Positions 1 to 6,068 of a stretch of 6,737 bases of DNA are shown here, one piece after another. Source of the stretch: Candidatus Coatesiibacteriota bacterium (GTDB lineage: Bacteria > RBG-13-66-14); the NCBI GenBank assembly GCA_030631385.1, contig DAOVLG010000096.1:1-6737 (forward strand), read 5' to 3'. Positions within the stretch are counted from its first letter, which is position 1; the number at the start of each line of letters is the position of its first letter. The notes below the pieces were generated by a model, which was not told where the DNA came from, did no database searches, and was given only the letters and a program-made list of their open reading frames with translations. A program made the position numbers and the translations under genes.

Positions 1-950
1 GGCCCGGTGAGGATTTCTGTGAGCTGGCCTTCGGTGAGGGATTCCAGCCGGGCCACCACGGGCAGACGGCCCACCAACTCGGGAATCAAGCCGTACTTGA
101 TCAGGTCCTCGGGCTCGATGCGGGCTCGGGCGATGGCCTCCCGCTTGTCCTCTCTGGGGGCCTCGGTGAAGCCCAGGACCTGCTGGCCGGCTCTGCGCCC
201 GACGATGTCGTCCAGGCCGTCGAACATCCCGCCGCAGATGAAGAGGATGTCCGTCGTGTCAACGTGGATGTACTCCTGCTGCGGGTGCTTCCGTCCGCCC
301 TGGGGCGGCACCGCGGCCTCCGTCCCCTCGATGATCTTCAACAGCGCCTGCTGGACGCCCTCCCCGGAGACATCCCGCGTGATCGAGGGGTTGTCGGTCT
401 TACGCCCGATCTTGTCTATCTCGTCAATGTAGATGATCCCCCGCCGGGTCCGCCCGACGTCGTAGTCGGCCGCCTGGAAGAGTTTCAGGATGATGTTCTC
501 CACGTCCTCGCCCACGTAGCCGGCCTCGGTGAGGGTGGTGGCGTCGGTGATGGCGAAGGGCACGTCCAGCACCCGGGCCAGGGTTCTCGCCAGGAGGGTC
601 TTACCGGTTCCGGTGGGGCCCACGAGGAGGATGTTGGATTTCTCCAGCTCCACCTCGGAATCGCCCAGATTATGGGCGATGCGGCGGTAGTGGTTGTACA
701 CCGCCACCGAGAGGATCTTCTTCACCCGGTCATGGCCGACCACGTAGTCGTCAAGCCGCTCCCGGAGCCCCTTCGGCGTCGGGACCTCCTCGAGGGTCTC
801 TTTCAGATCGGGGGATGTCCGTCGCAGCGCGTTGGCCGAGATCTCGACGCACTCGTTGCAGATGTTGGCGTGGGGCCCCAGGATCAGTTGACTGACCTCG
901 CTCTGGGGCCGACCGCAGAAGCTGCACGTCAGTTCTTTGTCCGCTTCCAT
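1..950 (-). CDS. clpX: ATP-dependent Clp protease ATP-binding subunit ClpX (3' end beyond the window)
   Basis: ClpX is the AAA+ unfoldase that recognises tagged or damaged cytoplasmic proteins and threads them into ClpP. Reading leftward from the ATG at 950-948, 316 residues are visible; E. coli ClpX has 424, so the last quarter is missing because the window ends, not because of a mutation. The N-terminal zinc-binding domain has Cys9, Cys12, Cys31 and Cys34. The AAA+ core shows Walker A GPTGTGKT (111-118), the GYVG pore loop (144-147), Walker B IIYIDEID (172-179), the RKH loop (220-222), an IGF-type ClpP-docking loop seen as VLGF (258-261), and the arginine finger in GRLP (Arg295). Sensor 2 lies beyond the edge. 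The gene follows clpP by 109 bp on the same strand. A GGGGAG 10 nt before the ATG (961-966) is a rather distant Shine-Dalgarno. Identity is near certain from co-linear family motifs. Confidence 0.98.
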   Translation of the reverse strand, partial: MEADKELTCSFCGRPQSEVSQLILGPHANICNECVEISANALRRTSPDLKETLEEVPTPKGLRERLDDYVVGHDRVKKILSVAVYNHYRRIAHNLGDSEVELEKSNILLVGPTGTGKTLLARTLARVLDVPFAITDATTLTEAGYVGEDVENIILKLFQAADYDVGRTRRGIIYIDEIDKIGRKTDNPSITRDVSGEGVQQALLKIIEGTEAAVPPQGGRKHPQQEYIHVDTTDILFICGGMFDGLDDIVGRRAGQQVLGFTEAPREDKREAIARARIEPEDLIKYGLIPELVGRLPVVARLESLTEGQLTEILTG

Positions 951-1059
951 AAAACCGGCGCTCCCCGGGGAAAGGCGGTGTTTAATCCGTAAACCCTGTT
1001 TCCACGACCCATCGCCGCCGATGAACCCCGTGCGGGTGGAGGGTTCCCCGGCGAACGGC

Positions 1060-1647
1060 TCAGATCTCCCGGCGCTCCAGGATCTTGTCCACCAGACCGT
1101 ACTCCACCGCCTCCGACGCGGGAATGAAGTTGTCCCTGTCCGAGTCGGCGGTGATCTTCTTCACGCTCTGGCCGGTGTGCCTGGCCAGGATCTCGGTCAG
1201 GCGTTTCTTCAGGCGCTGGACCTCCAGGGCGTGGATCTCGATGTCCGAGGCCGGGCCCTGGAATCCACCCTGGGGTTGGTGTATGAGAAGGGTGGAGTTC
1301 GGCAGGGCGTAGCGCTTGCCCTTGGTCCCGCCGGCCACCAGCAACGCCGCCATACTCGCCGCCTGACCGATGACGTAGGTGGCCACGTCGGGTCGGACGA
1401 ACTGCATGGTGTCATAGATGGCTAAACCCGAGGTGATGTACCCCCCGGGCGAGTTGATGTACAGGGAGATGTCCTTGGTGGAGTCGTCCTGCTCCAGGAA
1501 GAGGAGCTGGGCGATGACCAGGTTGGCCACGCCGTCGTCTATGGGGACTCCGATGAAGATGATCCGCTCCTTTAACAGGCGGGAGTAGATGTCGTAGGCC
1601 CGCTCGGTGCGTCCCGACTGCTCGATGACGATGGGGATAAGACTCAT
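1060..1647 (-). CDS. clpP: ATP-dependent Clp protease proteolytic subunit ClpP
   Basis: ClpP is the serine peptidase that forms the tetradecameric chamber of the ClpXP/ClpAP proteases in the cytoplasm. The protein has 195 residues, the normal length, and is collinear with Bacillus and E. coli ClpP throughout. The catalytic triad is intact: Ser98 in GQAASMAA, His123 in LIHQP and Asp172 in SDRDNF. The start has the family-typical MSLIPIVIEQSGRTERAYDI, and the oxyanion-loop region YINSPGG (63-69) is present. The ATG at 1647-1645 is supported by GAGGTG five bases upstream (1653-1658). It lies upstream of clpX, the usual order, but no trigger-factor gene (tig) precedes it as it does in many bacteria; a divergent promoter region and a secreted-protease gene occupy that place. 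The short N-terminus means little or no propeptide. A candidate promoter with an extended -10 lies about 60 bp upstream. Confidence 0.98.
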   Translation of the reverse strand: MSLIPIVIEQSGRTERAYDIYSRLLKERIIFIGVPIDDGVANLVIAQLLFLEQDDSTKDISLYINSPGGYITSGLAIYDTMQFVRPDVATYVIGQAASMAALLVAGGTKGKRYALPNSTLLIHQPQGGFQGPASDIEIHALEVQRLKKRLTEILARHTGQSVKKITADSDRDNFIPASEAVEYGLVDKILERREI

Positions 1648-1652
1648 CCGGC

Positions 1653-1658
1653 CACCTC
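1653..1658 (-). promoter_or_regulatory. Shine-Dalgarno site of clpP
   Basis: On the minus strand this reads GAGGTG, followed by five bases (GCCGG) and the clpP ATG at 1647. Motif and spacing are both good and fix the start of clpP. Confidence 0.8.
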
Positions 1659-1700
1659 GTTTTAGGTTGGGGTCCAGACGGCTGCGCCTCCTTCACTCCC

Positions 1701-1715
1701 CGAGCGATTATAACA
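1701..1715 (-). promoter_or_regulatory. Candidate clpP-clpX promoter (extended -10)
   Basis: Reading leftward, the sequence is TGTTATAAT followed by CGCTCG: a perfect extended -10 (TG-N-TATAAT). The hexamer TATAAT occupies 1712-1707 and the TG 1715-1714. Transcription would start near 1700, giving a clpP leader of about 53 nt. The hexamer 17 bp upstream reads TGCCCC, a poor -35, which is tolerated when an extended -10 is present. No CIRCE or CtsR-type heat-shock operator was seen nearby. The same 15-base word recurs in mirror image at 1748-1762. Assigned by motif and position only. Confidence 0.6.
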
Positions 1716-1747
1716 CTAAGTCTTCAACCGGGGCAGGATTATATTTA

Positions 1748-1762
1748 TGATATTATCGCTCG
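1748..1762 (+). promoter_or_regulatory. Candidate distal rightward promoter of the metalloprotease gene (extended -10)
   Basis: The sequence is TGATATTAT followed by CGCTCG: an extended -10 with hexamer TATTAT at 1751-1756. It is the inverted copy of the clpP promoter word, matching at 13 of 15 positions. Transcription would begin near 1763 and produce a leader of about 140 nt before the ATG at 1905. The hexamer 17 bp upstream (CCGGGG) is not a recognisable -35. It could instead be one half of a repressor or activator operator. Confidence 0.4.
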
Positions 1763-1808
1763 ATTTCCTCTTGTTTAACGGATTCACCTCCCGACGCCTC
1801 TGTTTTTA

Positions 1809-1817
1809 TGCTATACT
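1809..1817 (+). promoter_or_regulatory. Candidate proximal rightward promoter of the metalloprotease gene (extended -10)
   Basis: TGCTATACT is an extended -10 (TG-N-TATACT, hexamer at 1812-1817) in a T-rich tract. It predicts transcription from about 1824 and a leader of about 80 nt. No good -35 is visible at 17 bp (TCCCGA). If used, it starts transcription next to the upstream ATG at 1827, one reason to reject that ATG as the protein start. Confidence 0.5.
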
Positions 1818-1893
1818 TTTTTCGGTTTGGTGTGTTTTTTTTATTACCTATTCATAATGTTTAACTTACGAAGCCTATCAGAGGAAAACCAGC

Positions 1894-1900
1894 AAGGAGG
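1894..1900 (+). promoter_or_regulatory. Shine-Dalgarno site that sets the metalloprotease start
   Basis: AAGGAGG, an essentially ideal anti-16S match, lies four bases before the ATG at 1905. The in-frame ATG codons at 1827 and 1857 have no comparable site. Starting at 1905 also puts a clean signal peptide at the N-terminus, so this site decides the start. Confidence 0.85.
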
Positions 1901-1904
1901 AACT

Positions 1905-3908
1905 ATGCGCCTGGTTGCATTATTCCTGATCCTCGTCACGGTTGGCGCCTTCGCGGTGACCCTCCCCCCCGACCGGATTATCGCCGATTACGAGAACGGG
2001 AAGCTCACCCGCTACGAGGAGCTTTCATACCTCGTCAAGTACCTCCGGGCCTACGACGAGGTCCCGGAGGAGTACAAGAACATCGAGGGCGTCGTCATCA
2101 GGTCCTACACGCCGTACCTGGTCTACGTGCAGGACCACCTTCTCGAGCTGAACGTGTCCCAGCAGGACGAGATCATGAGCTACATGTACCGTCCGCCCCA
2201 GTCGGGCTACCACCAATCCAGCCAGTACCCGATCCGCTTCCACTGGTACCAGTCCGGACAGCAGGACTACGCCGAAGATGGTCTCGGCTACGCCGATTAC
2301 TCCTGGCACATAGAGACGGACGCCGACGACCCGGACCGCCTCTGGGAGCCGCCGCCCGATCTGGGCATGGGTGGGAGCAACCATTACGACTTCTACCTCG
2401 AAGAACTATCCGGTGGGATTATGGGCTACTGCTCCCGGGAGTTCCCCTACGGACCGACGGGCCGGTACGACTACACGAGCTGGATCGCCATTGATATAGA
2501 TCTGTCTCCCAACGGTTACCGAGCGACGGTCTGCCACGAGCTGGCCCACGCGATTCAGTTCGGCGCCGACGCGGCGGAGGAGCGGATGATGGAGGCGGGC
2601 GCCGTCTACCACGAGGATATCGTCTACCCCGGTGCCGGTCACGACTACAGCATGTTGGGCGACTTCCAGGGCAAACCCTACCGCACCCTCATCTACTCCT
2701 CGGGCCACTGGCAGTACGGGGCCTGGATCTGGTACAAGTTCCTAGAGATCAACTACCTCGATGAGGATGGCTACTGGTACGACGAGATGTACCGGGAGAG
2801 CACCCAGCCCAGCTCCTACAACGACCCGAGTATCTTCGAGACCCTGACGGACCTGTTGGAGGACGAGGGAACGACCCTGACCGACGTCTGGCACCACTGC
2901 AGCGTCTGGCGCCTTTTCTCCGGGACCTACAGCGACGACTACCATTGGCCGGTGGACATCGGCGTCAATCTGTCCCACGCCTGGAGCCACACGGTCAACG
3001 ACTACCCGGTCGAGGATCACGAGGTTCCCGATGACCGCCTGCCCCAGAAGATGGCGACGAACCTGATCTGGTTCTCCACCAACGAAGACCACGAGATGTT
3101 CGCCATCTCCTTCGATGGCCAGAACGAGGTGGGCGGCGAGCACCGGGTGTGGAAGGTCTCCGTGATCGGTATCCGCCGGGACAGCGGCGAGCCCGATGTC
3201 TGGGAAATGAACGTGGACAACGATTACAACTACGGCTCCCTCGTCGTCAGCGACTGGTCGCCCTACAAGAAGATCGCCATGATCATCAGCCAGTTCGGCG
3301 ATAACCACCTCGACCCCGACGACCCGGATTCGAGCATGTGGGCCCGGGTCGGCACCTACACCTACAGCGCCTGGATCACCGACGTGGACGCCGAGGTGGT
3401 GGACTTCACCGGCCGCGCGGTGGACGAGGGCGTTCTGTTGACCTGGCGCGCCGAGGGTGACATCGCCGGCTACCACGTCTACCGGGGGTCGGAGAGGCTG
3501 AACAAACTTACACTCGATTCAAGCGCCGTCAGCTATCTGGACCGCGACGCCGAGGGCGGTGACTATTATCTGGGCGTCGTTGACCCGGCCGGCGTCGAGG
3601 TGCGCTACGGACCCGTCACCGTCGAGCCCGGCGAGACCGGTTCCCGGATGGTTAGTTTGGAGCAGAACTTCCCCAGCCCGGTCGTTGACACCACGACGAT
3701 CCGCTTCACCCTCGCCGAGGCCGGTCCGGTCAGGCTCTCGATCTACGACCTCTCGGGCCGCCTGGTGGATACGCCGGTTGACACCGAGCTGGAGGCCGGT
3801 AACCACTCCTGCGTCTGGAACGCCTCGGGCCGCGCCGACGGCGTGTACCTCTACACCCTGGAAACCCCGCACGGCAAACTGACCCGACGCCTGGTGATCG
3901 CGCGGTAG
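1905..3908 (+). CDS. Predicted secreted zinc metalloprotease (MXAN_6640-like) with C-terminal FlgD-like/type IX sorting-type module
   Basis: This is a 667-residue exported protein, probably a peptidase. The frame is open from 1827, but ATG 1905 has the ideal Shine-Dalgarno and begins a signal peptide: MR, a hydrophobic stretch, then a predicted cut after AFA (Ala17). No lipobox cysteine is present. The middle holds CHELAHAIQF with the HExxH zinc motif at 211-215 (catalytic Glu212). A downstream MMEAGAVYHEDIVYP (228-242) resembles the E-A-T-A-x-W-M-E-D-x-V-Y-P segment I recall from MXAN_6640-type putative metalloproteases; Glu230 is the likely third zinc ligand. Residues about 496-577 look like an Fn3-type beta sandwich (LLTWRAEGDIAGYHVYRG). 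Residues 583-667 form the FlgD-like / type IX secretion sorting-type end (QNFPSP, TTIRFTL, YDLSGRLV, DGVYLYTLE). The gene stands alone between its own promoters and a terminator, divergent from clpP. The substrate is unknown. The fold assignment is solid by motif; export route and activity are inferred. Confidence 0.8.
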   Translation: MRLVALFLILVTVGAFAVTLPPDRIIADYENGKLTRYEELSYLVKYLRAYDEVPEEYKNIEGVVIRSYTPYLVYVQDHLLELNVSQQDEIMSYMYRPPQSGYHQSSQYPIRFHWYQSGQQDYAEDGLGYADYSWHIETDADDPDRLWEPPPDLGMGGSNHYDFYLEELSGGIMGYCSREFPYGPTGRYDYTSWIAIDIDLSPNGYRATVCHELAHAIQFGADAAEERMMEAGAVYHEDIVYPGAGHDYSMLGDFQGKPYRTLIYSSGHWQYGAWIWYKFLEINYLDEDGYWYDEMYRESTQPSSYNDPSIFETLTDLLEDEGTTLTDVWHHCSVWRLFSGTYSDDYHWPVDIGVNLSHAWSHTVNDYPVEDHEVPDDRLPQKMATNLIWFSTNEDHEMFAISFDGQNEVGGEHRVWKVSVIGIRRDSGEPDVWEMNVDNDYNYGSLVVSDWSPYKKIAMIISQFGDNHLDPDDPDSSMWARVGTYTYSAWITDVDAEVVDFTGRAVDEGVLLTWRAEGDIAGYHVYRGSERLNKLTLDSSAVSYLDRDAEGGDYYLGVVDPAGVEVRYGPVTVEPGETGSRMVSLEQNFPSPVVDTTTIRFTLAEAGPVRLSIYDLSGRLVDTPVDTELEAGNHSCVWNASGRADGVYLYTLETPHGKLTRRLVIAR

Positions 3909-3933
3909 GCCGGGATCAATCAATCCAGTCTGA

Positions 3934-3960
3934 GGGAGCCTGTGAAGGCTCCCCTTTTGT
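3934..3960 (+). terminator. Rho-independent terminator of the metalloprotease gene
   Basis: A perfect 7-bp stem, GGGAGCC (3934-3940) with GGCTCCC (3947-3953), encloses a 6-nt loop (TGTGAA) and is followed by CTTTTGT. It lies 26 bp after the stop codon and isolates the gene from mnmG downstream. Confidence 0.85.
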
Positions 3961-4002
3961 AGATGGGGAGAGGTGCACGAAGGTCCGGATCGAAAGTCCT
4001 TC

Positions 4003-4027
4003 ACCGATGGTCTCTTAACCCATCGGT
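4003..4027. repeat. Perfect 8-bp inverted repeat at the mnmG promoter
   Basis: ACCGATGG (4003-4010) and CCATCGGT (4020-4027) are exact reverse complements separated by 9 bp. The right arm ends 2 bp before the TG of an extended -10, so the repeat covers the -35 region. There is no T-run after it on either strand, which argues against a terminator. A repressor or activator operator is the simplest reading. A leader hairpin would require transcription from upstream, which the terminator at 3934-3960 should mostly block. Confidence 0.5.
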
Positions 4028-4029
4028 TG

Positions 4030-4038
4030 TGTTAAAAT
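4030..4038 (+). promoter_or_regulatory. Candidate mnmG promoter (extended -10)
   Basis: TGTTAAAAT fits the extended -10 pattern TG-N-TAAAAT (hexamer 4033-4038) and differs by one base from the clpP promoter word TGTTATAAT. Transcription would begin near 4045, giving a short leader of about 24 nt to the GTG at 4069. No good -35 is visible at the standard distance; an inverted repeat occupies that place. Confidence 0.55.
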
Positions 4039-4068
4039 GTCTGATGACTTTTATCCTGGTAACGCATT

Positions 4069-5985
4069 GTGGATAAGGTAGATGTGATCGTCGTGGGGGC
4101 TGGCCACGCCGGCATCGAGGCCGCCCTGGCCGCCGCCCGGTTGGGTGCGGACGTCATCCTGGTCAACACCGACCTGGAGGATGTAGCCGGGATGCCCTGC
4201 AACCCCAGCGTGGGCGGAGTCGGCAAGGGCCACCTGGTTCGCGAGATAGACACCCTGGGCGGCGTTATGGGACGACTGGCGGACCGGACCAGCATCGGCA
4301 CCCGGATGCTCAACACCAGCCGGGGGGCCGCCGTCCAAGCGCCGAGGGCCCAGTGTGACCATCGCTCTTACCGCCAGGCCGCCCGCGACCTGCTCTTCTC
4401 CACCGACGGCGTCCACCCCCTCCAGGGCCACGCAGCCGAGCTCCTCACCGACGGGGGATCGGTTCGCGGTGTGCGGCTGGAAACGGGTATCGAGCTACTG
4501 GCTCCCGGGGTGATCCTCTGCACCGGGACCTTCCTCGCGGGAGAGATATTCGTCGGGCTCAACCGATTTCCGGGTGGGCGGGACAACGCCCGGCCTGCAG
4601 AGGCCCTCTCCGAGAGTCTTCGCCGGATCGGGGTGGGACTGGTTCGCCTGAAAACGGGGACCTCGCCCCGCCTGGACGCCGCCACGGTGGAGACGGACCG
4701 GCTGGTTCGCCAGGACCCCGACGATCCGCCGCCGCGCTTCAGCTTTACCGGACCTCCACCGCCGGGACCCTTCCTCCCCTGCTTCGTCACCCACACCGGC
4801 GGGACGGCCCACGAGGTGATCCGCAACGGACTCGACCGCAGCCCCCTCTTCACCGGCATCATTGATGGGATTGGACCTCGCTACTGCCCATCCATAGAGG
4901 ACAAGGTGGTCCGCTTCCCCCACCACGCCGAGCACCAGCTCTTCCTGGAACCCACGGGCCTTGACGGCGACGAGTACTACGTGTCCGGCCTGGCCACCAG
5001 CCTGCCCTACGGTGTGCAGAGGGCTATTCTGGGCGCGATACCGGGTCTGGAACGGGCGTGGATCACCCGCCCCGGCTACGCCGTGGTGTACGACTGCATC
5101 GAACCGGGACAGCTCCGTGGAACCCTGGCGGTGGACGGTATAGGTGGGCTATACGCGGCGGGGCAGGCCTGTGGCAGCTCAGGCTACGAGGAGGCGGCGG
5201 CCCAGGGCCTCGTCGCCGGGGTCAACGCCGTCCTGGAGCTCGACGGGCGCGATCCCTTCCTTCTGCGAAGAGATCAAGCCTACATCGGCGTCCTGGTGGA
5301 CGACCTCGTCCACCGCTGGGGATCGGAGCCCTACCGCATCTTCACCTCCCGGGCGGAGCACCGGCTGCTCCTGCGTTGCGACAACGCCGACGAGCGCCTG
5401 ACTCACCTGGGGGCGGAGCTGGGTCTGGTTGACCGGTCGGCCGCCCGGCGGACCGAGCTAAAGTACCGCTGGCGGGACGCCCTCGTTCGGTGGGCCGAGA
5501 CACGCCGGTTGAAACGAAGCGATACCGAAAGGATCGGCGTCTCCGGGATGGAGGGCGCTACAGTGGCCGACTTCGTTCGCCGGGGGGAGGGGGATTATCC
5601 CATCATCGTCCGTGAGCTGGTGCTAGTCGCCGATTCGCTGCCCCGGGACCTTGCCGACGATCTGAAGGGAGGCGGCCCTTCGCAAGAGTCGCTGGCGGTG
5701 GCGCTGGTGGATATCCGCTACGCCGGGTATCTGGAGAAGGAAAAGGTCTCGTCCGAGCGGAGGACCGCCCTTTATCGCCTGGCCATCCCCGACGGGATTA
5801 ACTACAAACGTATTTTGGGCCTGCGACGGGAGGCGGCCGAGCGGTTGGCGGAGAGGCGCCCCCGGTCGGTGGCCGAGGCGGGTTCCCTGCCCGGGGTCAA
5901 CCCCCCGGACGTCACCTGCCTGGTGAGCCACCTCAAGCGTCTGGTGAACGTGCGCGGTCGAAAAGGCAAGGGGCGCAAGGCTTAG
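4069..5985 (+). CDS. mnmG: tRNA uridine-5-carboxymethylaminomethyl(34) synthesis enzyme MnmG (GidA)
   Basis: MnmG works with the GTPase MnmE to install the (carboxymethyl)aminomethyl group at C5 of wobble uridine 34 in certain tRNAs, using FAD, NADH and methylene-tetrahydrofolate. The protein has 638 residues, close to the 629 of E. coli. The N-terminal FAD-binding loop is GAGHAG (10-15). The two conserved cysteines are Cys44 in MPCNPSVGG and Cys273 in GPRYCPSIEDK. GYEEAAAQG (372-380) and PYRIFTSRAEHRLLLR (421-436) are family signatures, and the C-terminal helical MnmE-binding region is complete, ending in a short basic tail. The start is GTG: the in-frame codon three positions upstream (4060) is a stop, and MDKVDVIVVGAGHAG is where the family begins. 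No Shine-Dalgarno is evident. No mnmE, rsmG or parAB is next to it here. Identity is near certain. Confidence 0.98.
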   Translation: MDKVDVIVVGAGHAGIEAALAAARLGADVILVNTDLEDVAGMPCNPSVGGVGKGHLVREIDTLGGVMGRLADRTSIGTRMLNTSRGAAVQAPRAQCDHRSYRQAARDLLFSTDGVHPLQGHAAELLTDGGSVRGVRLETGIELLAPGVILCTGTFLAGEIFVGLNRFPGGRDNARPAEALSESLRRIGVGLVRLKTGTSPRLDAATVETDRLVRQDPDDPPPRFSFTGPPPPGPFLPCFVTHTGGTAHEVIRNGLDRSPLFTGIIDGIGPRYCPSIEDKVVRFPHHAEHQLFLEPTGLDGDEYYVSGLATSLPYGVQRAILGAIPGLERAWITRPGYAVVYDCIEPGQLRGTLAVDGIGGLYAAGQACGSSGYEEAAAQGLVAGVNAVLELDGRDPFLLRRDQAYIGVLVDDLVHRWGSEPYRIFTSRAEHRLLLRCDNADERLTHLGAELGLVDRSAARRTELKYRWRDALVRWAETRRLKRSDTERIGVSGMEGATVADFVRRGEGDYPIIVRELVLVADSLPRDLADDLKGGGPSQESLAVALVDIRYAGYLEKEKVSSERRTALYRLAIPDGINYKRILGLRREAAERLAERRPRSVAEAGSLPGVNPPDVTCLVSHLKRLVNVRGRKGKGRKA

Positions 5986-6068
5986 GGCCAAGACAGGGGG
6001 ATAAGCCCTGATTATAAAGACTTGGGGGTTAAATCCGGTGGTTAAGGGACACCGACAAAGCGACTGAC

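Noticed and set aside
264..992. A 242-codon open frame on the plus strand opposite clpX
   Set aside because: It is antisense to a fully conserved clpX, has the low-complexity G/L/V/D composition typical of a shadow frame in GC-rich DNA, and matches no family.
951..1059. A promoter or hairpin between clpP and clpX
   Set aside because: Only a 6-bp GAACCC/GGGTTC pairing and a weak AT patch (GGATTAAAC, minus strand) were found, neither convincing.
1687..1693. A second AAGGAGG on the minus strand upstream of clpP, with a GTG-started frame (1696-1412)
   Set aside because: No start codon lies at a proper distance after this AAGGAGG, the GTG precedes rather than follows it, and the frame overlaps conserved clpP out of phase.
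1827..1904. A 26-residue N-terminal extension of the metalloprotease from ATG 1827
   Set aside because: No Shine-Dalgarno precedes 1827 or 1857, the proximal promoter would start transcription at about 1824, and the extension would bury the signal peptide that begins exactly at 1905.
2742..3476. A 244-codon minus-strand frame inside the metalloprotease gene
   Set aside because: It is V/G/D/H-rich, has no start signal, and lies opposite a gene with recognisable domains across the same stretch.
5994..6010. A CAGGG / CCCTG inverted repeat after mnmG as a terminator
   Set aside because: The stem is only 5 bp and is followed by ATTATAAA rather than a T-run.
6009..6018. TGATTATAAA as an extended -10 for the DUF92 gene
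   Set aside because: The TG is two bases, not one, from TATAAA, and no -35 supports it; the gene may simply be read from the mnmG promoter.
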